From contig NC_056527.1 of assembly GCF_019175285.1 (NCBI RefSeq), positions 117,874,608 to 117,938,607 of the forward strand: DNA of 64,000 nucleotides, given 5' to 3'. Origin of the DNA: Sceloporus undulatus (lineage: Eukaryota; Chordata; Lepidosauria; Squamata; Phrynosomatidae). Below, piece by piece: positions 1-11,130 of this stretch. Below the pieces are notes generated by a model, which was given only the letters and a program-made list of their open reading frames with translations, made no database searches and was not told the origin of the DNA. Each line of letters begins with the position of its first letter. Positions within the stretch are counted from its first letter, which is position 1. A program made the translations under genes and the position numbers.

Positions 1-112
1 CATCTCAAAACTGCTTCGAGTTAGTTCTGTTCTCAGGGTTTCCATAGAGCTGGGGAAAGTCTACCTTTTACATCAAAACTACAAGTCCCAGAATCCCCAA
101 GCCAGCTGTGTC

Positions 113-196
113 CTGTGGTCTCATGTTGGGTTTTGGAAGATAATCAGGGTTGGGTCTGGTTAATACTTGGGTGGGAGATCACCAGGAAGAAGGGAC
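113..196 (+). repeat. 5S-rRNA-derived SINE fragment
   Basis: Diverged match to the inner part of 5S rRNA: GGTTAATACTTGGGTGGGAG resembles the 5S box C region GGTTAGTACTTGGATGGGAG. Confidence 0.55.
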
Positions 197-269
197 AGGG
201 ATCTCCAAGTAGAAGAAGAAAGAATTCTGTCTGAAACAGAAGCACCATTCCCAAATCAAGGGAAGTCAT

Positions 270-650
270 AGCCTTCGTCTACACTGCAGAATTAAAGCAG
301 TTTGACACTGCTTTAATTGACATGGTTCAATGCTATGGAATCCTGGGATTTGTAGCTCAGAACTCTCTGCCACAGTAGGCTAAACAGCATCCATAACTAC
401 AAATCCTAGGATTCCATAGCATGGAGCCATGGCAGTTCGAGTGGTATCAAACTGCTTTATTTCTGCAGTGCAGATTAGACCTTAGAGGAGATTCTGGGAG
501 TTTTAGGTCCAAAAAGTGAACCATTGAAAATGTCATGGTTCACTGCTATGGAATCCTGGGATTTGTAGCTCAGAGCTCTCTGTCACAGAAGGCTAAATAG
601 CATCCAAAACTACAAACCCTAGTTCTGCAGTGCAGATTAGACCTTAGAGG
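270..650. repeat. Two foldback MITE (family A) copies with a local duplication
   Basis: 270-482 is a full copy with arms TACACTGCAGAATTAAAGCA and a TTTATTTCTGCAGTGCAGAT end. 520-650 is a second, shorter copy. A 46-bp flank (475-520) recurs at 634-680, so part of the locus was duplicated in tandem. Confidence 0.75.
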
Positions 651-859
651 GGATTCTGGGAGTTTTAGGTCCCCAAAGTGGCTTTGTGTTTTTTAAGGTC
701 AAGGCTCCAAGGAGGCGGCTGAGAGGTTTCAAAGAGAGTGGAAACTTTGGGAGGAGAGCTTTGAAGTTGGGGTGGGATGGCCCTGGAAGGGTGGAAATCA
801 CAAGTTGGGTCCTGCCGGAATAAGATGCCGAGATGTACGCAACAGGAAGGTTGCACAAG

Positions 860-1215
860 ATGGCATGCCTTACCTGGAATCCTGGGTTCAGATTTGAGTG
901 CCTCATTTTAGGATGGATAGAGACAAGTTGGAGCAGATTGATAGAAGGACAAGGAGGATGATAAGAGGGATGGAGAACCAAATATATGACAAGAAGCTGA
1001 AGGAGCTAGGCATGTCCAGTTTGGGGAAGAGAAGGTGGACGGGTGGCATGGTTGCCCCTTGAAATACAGTTTCTTCTCTGCTGCCCCAGAAGGGAGGACC
1101 AGGTCTAATGGTGTGAAGTTACAAGAGGGTCGATTATGTGGCTGTGTTCTGGAAGAGTTTGTTCCTGACGTTTTGCCAGCATCCGTGGCTGGCATCTTCA
1201 AAGAATGCTGGCATG
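860..1215 (+). repeat. CR1-like LINE 3' fragment with an adjoining dispersed repeat
   Basis: GAGCTAGGCATGTCCAGTTT and CTGCTGCCCCAGAAGGGAGG match the diverged CR1 ORF2 3' part seen more clearly at 48.1 kb. From about 1150 it runs into TTCCTGACGTTTTGCCAGCA, a second dispersed family (family H). Confidence 0.55.
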
Positions 1216-1434
1216 GAAGAGAGTGGGGCATATATTAGAGAGTAAACATTAAAGAGCTGCAGCAGCTGCCAGTCAGAATTCGCAACACTGGGCTGAAGAA
1301 ACCAAACTTCTAGCTCAGTTATGTTCCAGTTTGCAATCGATCCTGATAAACGAATCACATGTTTGAGCCCTTTGCATGACACCAAAGGTGATATGGCATA
1401 CTTTTTGCTGTGAATCATGGCCAAAAACCTGGGC

Positions 1435-2045
1435 CTCGTTCCCACTACGTTTTAAACCGGTTTGCAAATTGGTTTGAAACTGTTTAAATGACCCTGGTTC
1501 ACACTGCGCCATGTGTTACGCCCATTTAACCTGTGTCTTTTTTACTCTGATTTCCCCCGCATCTTTTTGGATAAATCGATTTCGCACAAGTGTGATCCAG
1601 ATGCGGATCGGAATCGATTTCAAGAACCGATTTGAAGAATTGAATTCACAAATTGATACAATGTCAGTGTGAACGAGATGCAGATCGTAATCGGTTTACT
1701 ATGGTGCAATAAGGGGTTGCTGGGTGGGGAAGCGGGAATCAACAACCTGCGTTCACCCACCCTTCAACCCTCATATGGAAGTACATAAATGCAATTACAG
1801 TGATGGACAGAGGAGGAAAAAATCCCACTAAAAACACTCCAAATTGAACCGATTCATTCATCAATGTGACCCACAAATGGGTTATTTTATTTTTACAGCA
1901 ATACAATGCGATTGGGGCAAATGTAATGTGAACCATGCTCTGCTGCCGAACCGATCTCTTCATTCACATTGCAAAGTGATTTATTTATCAGTGGGAATTG
2001 AGGTCCTGATTGCAATAAACCAGTTCTCTTGACACCCAGAACTAC
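1435..2045 (+). repeat. Dispersed repeat family F (DNA-transposon-like)
   Basis: Rich in CGATTT and AACCGGTTT motifs. A partial inverted copy lies at 27700-28095, sharing GGATAAATCGATT and the AACCGGTTT flank. No ORF of a transposase is seen. Confidence 0.5.
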
Positions 2046-2734
2046 CTTTTGCATTGCAGATTTTGGCTCCGTCCGGGGATCGAAACACAGTAGGTGCCCA
2101 AACAGGACAAGAAGGATTCTGCAATTGCATCCCCAAGAGAGCTTTCTTCTTTGGCTGAAAGAATTGGGAATGTATACGTGTGGAAATGTCACAGGTGATA
2201 CTGTGGCCATCGGTTCCATAAGTTCTCCCTAAATCAAGAAACTGAATAGGGCCGTGCTCAAAGAGAGTGTTTGCAAAGGCATCTGTGAGCAAAATAAGTG
2301 ATGCTGCTTTCAAAAGTGGCACAAAGGTTCACAAGGAAACATTTAAGTGAATGCATATTGCTGAATGTGTAAAACTGTGCCGTGGGGAATGCGTGGCTGC
2401 ATGAGGCTAGATTGCTTCATGTATGCAGCTCTTTGCAACGCACTGCAACATTCCAGGACTAGTTTGTGTTCTGCATTTCTGCATTTCTGATGCAAAAGGC
2501 ATTAGCGCCGCTACATGCGCCTAATCAACCTCCTGCGTGGGAGGAAAGAAGCAAACGTGTTAACGGACTCAAAGGAAAAGGCCATACGCATCATCTCCCT
2601 GGTGCAGCATGTCAGCAGAGGCGCCATAACTGTGGAAAAGAGCTCTTATATAACAGTCAGCTGCCCTTTGTTTGTGTTGCCTTATTAAAGGCTGATTTTA
2701 AAACTTCCACTTCCCACATTTCTCACTTTAGTTG

Positions 2735-3065
2735 TCACAGATGAAAATGTAGACATGTATGACCAAGCAACACCAGAGTGGTCAAAGTGGCAAAAGTTAT
2801 TAACGCTGAAGAACAAATAAGCTGGGAGAAGCTGCAGCAGTTTGCTTTTGCCTGAGCCAACTGGGAAGGGCAAATACTGCCCTCCTCTCCTTTCCTTTCC
2901 TCCTTGCTAGGTTTATGCATTTGCAGCAATTGAAGTAAGCTGAGGACGAAGGAAGATATTGGGAAGAGAAGAGAGAAAATGGGTCATTTTAAAAGCAGCC
3001 GAGAAACTGGGAAGACAGAGGATTAATGGGGAATCTACCTACCAAACTGGGATAACTGGGTAGTA
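2735..3065 (+). repeat. Dispersed repeat family D copy
   Basis: About 330 bp shared with 21660-21998, 32846-33250, 44640-44985 and (inverted) 29345-29590. Common blocks are GCTGCAGCAGTTTGCTTTTG, AAGTAAGCTGAGGAC and CATTTTAAAAGCA. Non-coding. Confidence 0.7.
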
Positions 3066-3465
3066 TAAATTGCTTGCAAGCTATTTGGCTTTCATTACAT
3101 AAAGAGGTAAGCAAAATGTGGCCCTGAGGCCCGATGTGGTCTGAAAAGTGGTTTTGTGGCCCACAACTTTTCTAGATTTCCAGAACCAGGAATTTATTTT
3201 CTTCTCCACAAAAAAATGATTTGCCCCTTCAGGGTGGCAGCTTATTTTTGCATGGGATGGTTTGGGGTCATTTAGGCAACAAATGCCGGGTGGGTGGATT
3301 TCCAGGCCCATGGGCCATCATTGTCCCATCCTTGGGACAGTGAGCATCCCTTATTTCCAAGACATTTAGGAGAGAGGAATGTCTTTGGGGTTTAATGGAA
3401 AACAGGCTGGAATAGGAGCTGCATTTACGCTGTTGTCAGAAAACAGCCAAGGAGTCTTGTGGGAT

Positions 3466-3672
3466 CAGGGTGACCAAATGTCCTAATAGCCACAAAGGAG
3501 GACAAGGCACTGCAAAATGCAGGCCATTCAAGGGGAAAAAAAACAGTGCATGACAAAATAAATGCTAAAAACCCTAATATAAATGTATATCCATGCTCAA
3601 AAATGGAGGACATTGTGGAATTCCTCCTGGACAGAAGGTTGAGATGGAGGACAAGTCTTGGAAAAGGAGGTT
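3466..3672 (+). repeat. MITE family B copy (CAGGGTGACCA ends)
   Basis: Starts CAGGGTGACCAAATGTCCT and carries the shared core AAAGGAGGACAAGGCACTGC and CAAAATGGAGGACATTGTGG. Other copies are at 32025-32234, 48888-49114 and 49255-49457. Confidence 0.7.
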
Positions 3673-3689
3673 CTACAATTTTATGATAA

Positions 3690-3905
3690 AATATTGGGAA
3701 AAGCATCTCAATAAGAAGAGCTATTTAACAATAGAACAGACTCCCTTGGAAGGCGGTGGAGTCTCTTTCATTGGAGGTTTCCCAAGAATGAGTTTGGATG
3801 CCCATCTCTCAGGAGCGCTTCGCCGGCAGCATTGGGCTGGACTAGATTGCCTTGGGGATCCCTTTGACTCTACGGTGATGAGTCTCAGTTTAGACATTGA
3901 TTCCA
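3690..3905 (+). repeat. CR1 LINE 3' end fragment
   Basis: Reads like the end of CR1 ORF2 and its tail: GGTGGAGTCTCTTTCATTGG and GGGCTGGACTAGATTGCC. Truncated at its 5' side. Confidence 0.65.
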
Positions 3906-4447
3906 TTGGGCAGATGGGAGGGAGGGGCAGACAGGGCTCCAAAACCTCTCCCAGGCTTGATGGGAAAAGCACAGGCGGCTGGCTTTTAATTAAGGAGAGC
4001 TCTGTTTTTAATCTGCACTCAAAGCCTTTCTGGGCGCATCATGCAGATTGCACAAGAGGAAGGCTGGGGCTCTGGCTGGGCCACTTGGGACGGCTGTGGG
4101 CCTTGGCCCACCTTTGATGATGTGCCCTGCAAAGGCTGCAGGGTGGTTCACACACAAGAGTGGGGCAACCGCTGTTCTGCACACAGCCACCAGGGGGCAC
4201 CCTCAGGAGTCCTCCACAACAGCAACCCAGAGACAGGGATGTAGCCGGGGGGGGGGGATGGGGGTCCGGCCCCCCCCTTCCATTAGAAAAATGAATGGTG
4301 TGTGCTGCTGCGCCACCGCACTCAAGCCCCATTATAATGGTGGCACTTAGTCTGGACCCCCCCCTTCCTAAAATCCTAGCTACGTCCCTGCCAGAGAGGT
4401 AGGCCAGCCAACCACTGTTTCAAAAACTCATTATATGACATATATAT

Positions 4448-4705
4448 AGAACACACACACACACACACACAGAGTCGTCCCTCCATTTTCGCAGGGAATC
4501 CGTTCCGGACACACACACACACACACTCACACGTGAAAATGGAAATTCGCACATATTCAAGCCCCACTGGTTTGAATGGCCATGCATTCCTGTGCACACC
4601 ATTTGAATCCTCTCCACTTGCGGTCCACGAAGGACCAGACTCGAAGCCCACGAAAATGGAGGGAGGACTGTGTACACACGCACACACACACACACACACA
4701 CACAG
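4448..4705 (+). repeat. Three CA microsatellites flanking a dispersed repeat
   Basis: CA/AC runs at about 4452-4472, 4509-4532 and 4678-4704. The sequence between (GTGAAAATGGAAATTCGCAC ... ATGGAGGGA) recurs at 43520-43672. Confidence 0.7.
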
Positions 4706-5061
4706 TTGGCCTTCCACATTTGACTTTTGCAGAACTGATTATTTGCCATTTTGATCAACATGTTCTCTCTAGGAATCTCTAGGTCTTTCTGCACAACTCT
4801 GCCAGAAGTTGACCATAGAGTTGTGCTGGGGAAATCTTGAAGTTCCTAGAGAAAACACTTCTCTATGCACTTGTAGGTCCTCCAGCACAATTCTATGATC
4901 CACCTCTGGCAGATGTTGACCATAGAGGTGCACCGGGGGACCTGGAGATTCCTAGAGAGGTGCTCCCTTAGGTAAAAAGAATAGTGGTTTTTTGGTCTGT
5001 GGTATTTCCATATTCATGGGGGTCCTTCTCCCCTAAACCCAGCAAATGTGGAGGGACCACA
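4703..5061 (+). repeat. MITE family G copy (mariner-like ends)
   Basis: Inverted ends AGTTGGCCTTCCACATTTG and CAAATGTGGAGGGACC. The inside is built of repeated units containing TTGACCATAGAG and TTCCTAGAGA. Other copies are at 10135-10500 and 60969-61925. Confidence 0.65.
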
Positions 5062-5082
5062 TACACACATATATGTGCAAGT

Positions 5083-5262
5083 CAGTGTGGTTTAGTGGTT
5101 TCAGTGTTGGACTAGGACACGGGAGACCAGGATTTGAATCCCAGCTGCAGCTGAGAGAATGGGACTTGCCCTTGGTCATCCAGTGGGTTTTGGTGGCCAA
5201 GCAAGGATCCAAACTCGTGTCTCCCAGAGTCCTGGTCCAACACACAGTAATACACCACACTG
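5083..5262. repeat. Head-to-head pair of tRNA-derived SINE heads
   Basis: A + strand SINE head (TTGGACTAGGACACGGGAGA) is followed directly by the reverse complement of another SINE head (GTCTCCCAGAGTCCTGGTCC ... CACCACACTGAC), forming an imperfect palindrome. Confidence 0.65.
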
Positions 5263-6116
5263 ACAATAAAAACACAAAGTGGTCCTTTGCTCCCTTGGTA
5301 TTCACTAGGGTTTTATTCCAGGCCCCTTGTGGATACCAAAATCTGTGGATACGGAAGGCTGACTGCATTTTGTTAAAAGTACAACATTTAAACAATTAAC
5401 AAAAAAAGCTTAGATCTAATAAGAAACATTAAGAAGGAATATTCTCCATAGCCATATGAAATGCCAAAAAAGAGGCGGAAAATGATATTCAACAGTGCAA
5501 GACATTTGAGTCAGTTTGCTATGATTAATTTTCTGGCGACAAGCAGGAGAAAAGTAAGGCTTGGGTTTGCACTTGACACTGTAGGAAAACTGGTCATTGG
5601 TACTTGATTTTATTATTCTTATCTTTAACTATTTTTCTTATAAATACATCATACAAATATAGTATGTGTCGAATTATACTTCGTAAACAGTTTGTTGAAA
5701 CAACTGATAAATTATTATGCAGTGGCCAATAGCTATAATAAGGCAAACGTTATGCGCTGCATGTACAATGTGACCTATAGACTGAATATTTATTTGTATA
5801 CAACAGAAGTATCAATAAAATCTTTGTTAAAAAGTAGGAAAACATTTAAAGACAAACTCCTTCATGGAAATTCCCGTATACTGGACTCCAGCCGAACCGT
5901 TCTTTTGCTGAATCAGGTTTTGCACCCAGACCTTTTCCTTGTTCTTTTATCTTCCTTCTAGAGGAGTCTTCGATGTTTAGATAAAGGACATGATCTAGGC
6001 TTCTGAGGTTTCACAGACCTTCTTGCTCTTGCCGTAGGGACCAGCCTCTTCCGTTTTGGAATCTTCTATTTTAAAATAAGTATTTCTCAGCAAATTCTTT
6101 TTCCTGTCGTGGTGCC

Positions 6117-6950
6117 ATAGGCTGCATCCACACTGCAGAAATAATCCGGTTTGACACCACTTGAACTGTCGTCACGGCTCAAGGCTATGGGATGCTGGGA
6201 GTTGTAGTTTGTTGGTGCCACCGCAAACTCCAACTCCCAGAATCCCATGGCCTTGAGCCACGATGGCAGTCAAACTGGATTATTTCTGCAGTGCGGACAC
6301 AGCCATAGGTACAATTTTGGCATGACTTGTTCAGAGGAATTATAGAATCGTAGAATCTGAGAGTTGGAAGGGACCCTAAGAGCCATATAGGAATGCACCT
6401 AAGGCACCCCTGAAAGATGCCTATCCTTTTGAGTGACCACTTAGATGCAGCAAATGGACCGATGCTATGGAATCCTGGGATTTGTAGTTTGTTGTGGCCC
6501 CAGGGCTGTCTGAGAGAGAAGGCTAAATGGCTCACAAAACTATAAATCCCAGGATATCATAGCATGTAGCTGACGTGGCATTTGAAGCGGTGCCAAACTC
6601 CATTAATCCTGCGGTGTAGATGTAGCCATAGCCAATGGTGAGGAGTTCTGGGAGCTACAGTTCACTTGGTTGTAGCCCCAGAGCTCTCTGAGACAGAGAA
6701 GGCTAAATGGCTCACAAAACTATAAATCCATAAACAAAACTATAAATCCCAGGATGCCATAGCGTGGAGCCAATGTGGCATTTAAAGCGGTGCCAAACTG
6801 CATTAGTTTCCCAGTGTAGATGCAACCATTGCCAATGGTGAGCGGTTCTGGGAACTACAATTCACTTGGTTGTGGCCTCAGAGCTCTCACCAAACTATAA
6901 ATCCCAGAATTCAACCATGGCAACCCTGCAGTGCAGCAGATGCAACTAGG
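6117..6950. repeat. Cluster of foldback MITE family A copies
   Basis: 6117-6306 is a complete copy (GCATCCACACTGCAGAAATA ... TTTCTGCAGTGCGGACACA). Further copies lie at about 6430-6632 and 6633-6950. A CR1 tail piece (TAGAATCGTAGAATCTGAGA, 6343-6395) sits between. Confidence 0.8.
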
Positions 6951-7144
6951 CCTATGATTTGCCAGGAGGAACTCCCTTGGCACAGGTGGCACAAATGGTG
7001 CCACATTCTCATGGTTGTAATGCCCCTTTAATGCCAGCCACTAAGGGCACCCCTCCTTGGCCTTTCTCTCCTTACCTGTCCCGCCCAGGTGAGTTGTCAC
7101 TAGGCAGAGGAGGAGCCAGCCTTGGGCCAGCAGGAAAGGGAAGC

Positions 7145-7400
7145 AGGCAGGAAAGAAAGAAAGAAAGAAAGAAAGAAAAATAGAGCAACAAGGATTGCCA
7201 TAGGTTCCTTCCCATAGGTGAGTGGCATATACATGTGGACTTATGGGGCTGTTCTATGGGTCACACCAACTCAAAATACTCTTCCAAAACAAAAAACATC
7301 TCTCTCCTTCATTCCTTTCTTTTTTCTTTCTTTCTGTTTTTCTCACTCCCTTCTTTCTCACTTTCTCTCTTCCTGTTTCCATTTTTTGGTCTTCTTTCTC
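7145..7400. repeat. GAAA run and pyrimidine-rich tract
   Basis: (GAAA)n at 7152-7178, then TC-rich low-complexity sequence on the same strand to about 7400. Confidence 0.8.
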
Positions 7401-7659
7401 CCCCATTGACTCATATCTAATGTGTCTTTGGTTCATGGGTTTTCTCTCTCTTGTTTTTCTTCCTTCTGTATTTACTAGGTTAACCATTTTCTCTCCTGTT
7501 TGGCCTTCCTCTTCTTCTTTATTCTCTGGGTGAACTTGCAGGATTTACAAGAATATATTGCTTTCCCTCATTCACAGATAACTCATCTGTCCTTTTTTCA
7601 ACATGTTTGCTTTGTTCCTCTTCTTTGTGTATTTAGATTAATGAAAAAATATATTTTTG

Positions 7660-8560
7660 GCTGGGGTGCATCTCCATTGTAGAAAGAGCGCAGTTAGACA
7701 CCACTTTAAGTGCTCTGGCTCCATCCTACAGAACCCTGGGATATATAGTTTTACAAGGTCTTTAGCCTTTCTCTGTGTGCATCTCCACTATAGAAATAAT
7801 GCAGCTCAGCGCCACTTCAACTGCTGTGGCTCCATCCTACAGAACCCTGGGATTTATAGAGTTGTGAGCCAGTGTACTCTAATAGTTGGAGTGTTGGACT
7901 ATGACTCTGGAGACCAGGGTTCGAATCCCAGCTCAGGCATATAAACACACTGGGCAAGTCACACTCTCTCAGCCCCAGAGGCAACCCCCCTCTGAAGAAA
8001 CCTGAGCAAGACAACCTCTTGATAGGTTTGCTTTAGGGTCGCCATAAGTCAGAAATGACTTGAAGACACACAACAACAAAGAGGCACCACCAGTCCTCTT
8101 TGGCACAGAAGGCTAAACACCTTGTAAAACTACAAATCCCATAATTCCATAGGATGGAGCTACAGCACTAAAAGTGGTATCAAACTACGTCATTTCTACA
8201 TTGGAGGTGCAATCTGGGTTCACAAGGGGGGGTATTAGTTTTCACAATTCAACATGCCTCTGCACTGTAAACGTAATGCAGTTTGACACTGCTTTAAATG
8301 GGGATTTGTAGTTTTACAAGGTGTTTAGCCTTCTCTGCCAAAGGGGGCTGGTGCCTCTCGAAACTGTAAATCCCAGGATTCTGTGGGATGGAGCCATGGC
8401 CGTTAGTGTGGTGTCAAAGTGTGTGGTTTCTATGGCGTAGATGCACCCAGAGAAGGCTAAATACAAAACTACAAATCTCAGTCATCCATAGCATTGAGCC
8501 ATGGCAGTTAAAGTGGTGTGAAACTGCATTACTTCTCCAGTGTAGATGCACCCTCAAACC
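7660..8560. repeat. Foldback MITE family A cluster with a nested SINE
   Basis: Copies at 7660-7760 (partial), 7776-8222, 8250-8450 and 8456-8555. The 7776-8222 copy is split by a + strand tRNA-derived SINE at about 7865-8088. Confidence 0.8.
7865..8088 (+). repeat. tRNA-derived SINE, ACA tail
   Basis: Contains the tRNA B-box-like GGTTCGAATCCCAGC, the core CACACTCTCTCAGCC and the tail GACTTGAAGACACACAACAA. It lies inside a foldback MITE. Confidence 0.85.
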
Positions 8561-9355
8561 TATCTCCTGGATCTTTCATCCCTGCATTTTCCTCCTGGTT
8601 CCCCCCCCCCCTTTTTTTTTTTTTTTTTTCTTGCTGGTTTTACAAATGAATGTTTCTTGATTTCCTCTCTCTTCTCCCTGCTTTTTAATTTCTCTGCTCC
8701 CTCCATCTTTCTGATAGGCTTCTTCCTTGGGGAGCTTGCTCCATGCCAGAATTCCCCCCACTCTCCATAGGATTTACTCACTCCATGATCGCTCACTTCC
8801 CTGGGGGTTATTGTTGCAGAAAGCTCATGTCTAAGTCCTTTTGGGTTTTGCGAAAGAGAGCAAGGGAAGGGAAATGTCTGGGCCTCTTCCTTCTTGACAT
8901 TATTATTATTCCTCTCCACCTTTGACTCATGCATCTGCTCCAGGTGATAAGATCCTTTCTAAGATTTACGTAAATAGGGCACTTAACATCAGGAACTCCT
9001 TTCTCTTACAAAGGAAAAGCTCTCTCTTCCTTCCATCTGGCTTCCACTGTTTACATTTCTTTTCGGCTGTTTCCAAAGCATTTTTTGATTTCATGAGACG
9101 CATCCTTTAGTGGCGGTGGTGAATGCACCCATTTTACAGATAAGGAAAACTGAGGCTGATGAACAGGACAAGCCAGGAGTAACCTTAGGGTTGGGTCTCA
9201 AACCTAGTTCCCAAACTGTTCTTCAGGTTTGTAACCTCTTGCCTGGTGGAGAAGAAGCCAGTGGAGCTTTGAAAGCTTGCAATAACATTGCTGACAGCAT
9301 CAGAGGAATATTGATTTGCCTTCTCCACTGTGATATATGCCACCCTGTGCCAGTA
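8560..9355. other. No gene seen
   Basis: A C/T homopolymer tract (8600-8630), otherwise apparently unique non-coding sequence. No splice-consistent coding exon is recognised. Confidence 0.6.
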
Positions 9356-9357
9356 AT

Positions 9358-9575
9358 GGAGCCAGCATGGCATAGTGTTGGACTATGATTCTGGAGACCA
9401 GGGTTCGAATCCCAGCTTGGCCATGATGTAAACCTACTGGGTGACTATAGGATGGCAATGGCAAAACCCCTCTTTAGAAACTCGCCAAGAAACACACATG
9501 ATAGAGTCGCCTTAGGGCATCATATGTCCGAATTGACTCGAAGGCACACAGTGACGACAACAACAATGACAACCG
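9358..9575 (+). repeat. tRNA-derived SINE
   Basis: GAGACCAGGGTTCGAATCCC followed by the SINE core and an ACGACAACAACAATGACAAC tail. Confidence 0.8.
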
Positions 9576-9851
9576 CAATGCCAGTAATGCCCCTCTGCCC
9601 TCAATATTGAACAAGCAGGGCAGTCTGTATGCAAAAGGATTAAGGGACACAAATCTGACCTTAGAAATGGCAAGACCCAAAAACCAGTTGGAGAACATTT
9701 CAAGCTTCCTGGACAGAAAGGGACTTTACAGGTTGCAGTCCTTGAACAAGGACAAAGGAAGACTTGAAAGAGAGAACGCCAAACTGAATTAAATTCACAA
9801 ATCCCAACCCATTAGCAGAGGAATGAACCAAGACAATGGCTTCATGGCACC

Positions 9852-9893
9852 ATATATATATATATGTATAGAGAGAGAGAGAGAGAGAGAGAA
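9852..9893. repeat. (TA)n(GA)n microsatellite
   Basis: Alternating TA run followed by a GA run. Confidence 0.9.
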
Positions 9894-9939
9894 TCTTCAT
9901 TGCAGCCCATGTAAGATAAAGGAATTTTCTCAGAGATGG

Positions 9940-10135
9940 CTGTATCCGCAGTGCAGAATTAACGCAATTTGACACCGCTTGAACTGCCATGACACCATGC
10001 TATACAATCCTGGGATATGTAACTCTGTGAGATATTTAGCTGCACAAACTGCAAATCCCACAACTCCATAGGAGGCAGCCATGACAGTTCAAGCAGTATC
10101 AAACTGCATTCTTTCTGCAATGTGACTGCAGCCTT
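9940..10135. repeat. Foldback MITE family A copy
   Basis: Arms ATCCGCAGTGCAGAATTAAC and TTTCTGCAATGTGACTGCAG with the AATCC(T/C)GGGAT centre pairs. Confidence 0.8.
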
Positions 10136-10500
10136 AGATTTGACCCAATTCCACCAGAAGTTGATCATAAAGTTGTGATGGAGAATATAGAAGTTCCTAG
10201 AGAAAACACTTCTCTTGGTATTTGTAGGTCTTCCATTATGAGTCTGTGATCGACTTCTGACAGATGTTGACCATAGAGTTGCACTGGAGGACCTGGAAAT
10301 TCCTAGAGAGGTCACTCTTACTAGGTCTTTGTAGCTCCTCCAGTCCAGTTCTGTGGTCAGTGTCTGTCAGACGTTAACCATAGAGTTGCACTGGAGGCCC
10401 TAGAGATTCCTAGAAAGGTGTCCTCTCAGGTAACAACATGGTGTTTTGTTATTTGCTGATTTCCATATTCACGGGTGTCTTGTGCCCTAACCCTAGCAAC
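10135..10500 (+). repeat. MITE family G copy with internal tandem units
   Basis: About three internal units of roughly 120 bp, each with TTGACCATAGAGTTGCACTG- and ATTCCTAGAGA-like blocks. It ends near CCCTAGCAACAAGTGTA. Confidence 0.6.
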
Positions 10501-10599
10501 AAGTGTATTTCTATTTCTCTATCCCAAATCTCTTATCATGCAGCTTCATTGGGTAATCCTATAGTATGAGCAAGAAAAATCTCCTCTGTTTTCTCTGCA

Positions 10600-10735
10600 T
10601 CAAAGATGAATCTGCAGAGGTTTTAAAACCTAGATGAGATGCTCATCTCCTGGATATATATTTTGCCCTGGATTCTTGCAGTGCAAGAGGGTTTGGACTA
10701 GATCACCTTTGGGTCTCTCCCAGTTCTGTGAGATC
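10600..10735 (+). repeat. CR1/L2-like LINE 3' fragment
   Basis: GGGTTTGGACTAGATCACCT followed by CTCTCCCAGTTCTGTGA is the usual LINE tail before its terminal repeats. Confidence 0.5.
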
Positions 10736-10739
10736 CAGC

Positions 10740-11130
10740 CACAAAATATGAACATTAGAACATTCTTAAATGAATAGTAAAAACCCAGCCCTCTAATTCC
10801 TTGCCTTGCGGAATAAATGTTGGACTGTCCAAATCAGGATTGCAAGGGGAAAATAGACGTGGTGCTTATTCAAGTGTTGCAGATGTTCGGTTGTTCTGCA
10901 TTTTGAGAAACCCTTCAACCTGATCCCTGCCACGCCTGATCTCTCGCCCGATCTCTCAGTCCCTTTGAGCTGCCGCTTGCTTTTGTAATAGAGAATTTAA
11001 ATCAAGAGGAAGAACCTGAATAATGTTCATTAGTTAACCGACCCACGGCCCTTTCGCACGACGCAAGAACGGCGCTGGGAGTCCCTTTTCCTCTCCCCTG
11101 AGATTTGTGGATTAGGACTGTCATTCTCTT
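10740..11130. other. Unique non-coding stretch
   Basis: No repeat recognised. It contains a CpG-bearing piece near 11040-11090 (CCTTTCGCACGACGCAAGAA). It could hold regulatory sequence, but nothing specific is seen. Confidence 0.35.

Noticed and set aside
3593-4117. 174-codon open frame
   Set aside because: It runs through a MITE and a CR1 tail, with no domain or splice context.
7900-7945. tRNA gene (B-box GGTTCGAATCC)
   Set aside because: Part of the repeated SINE head. The tRNA arms do not pair as a functional tRNA and many copies exist.
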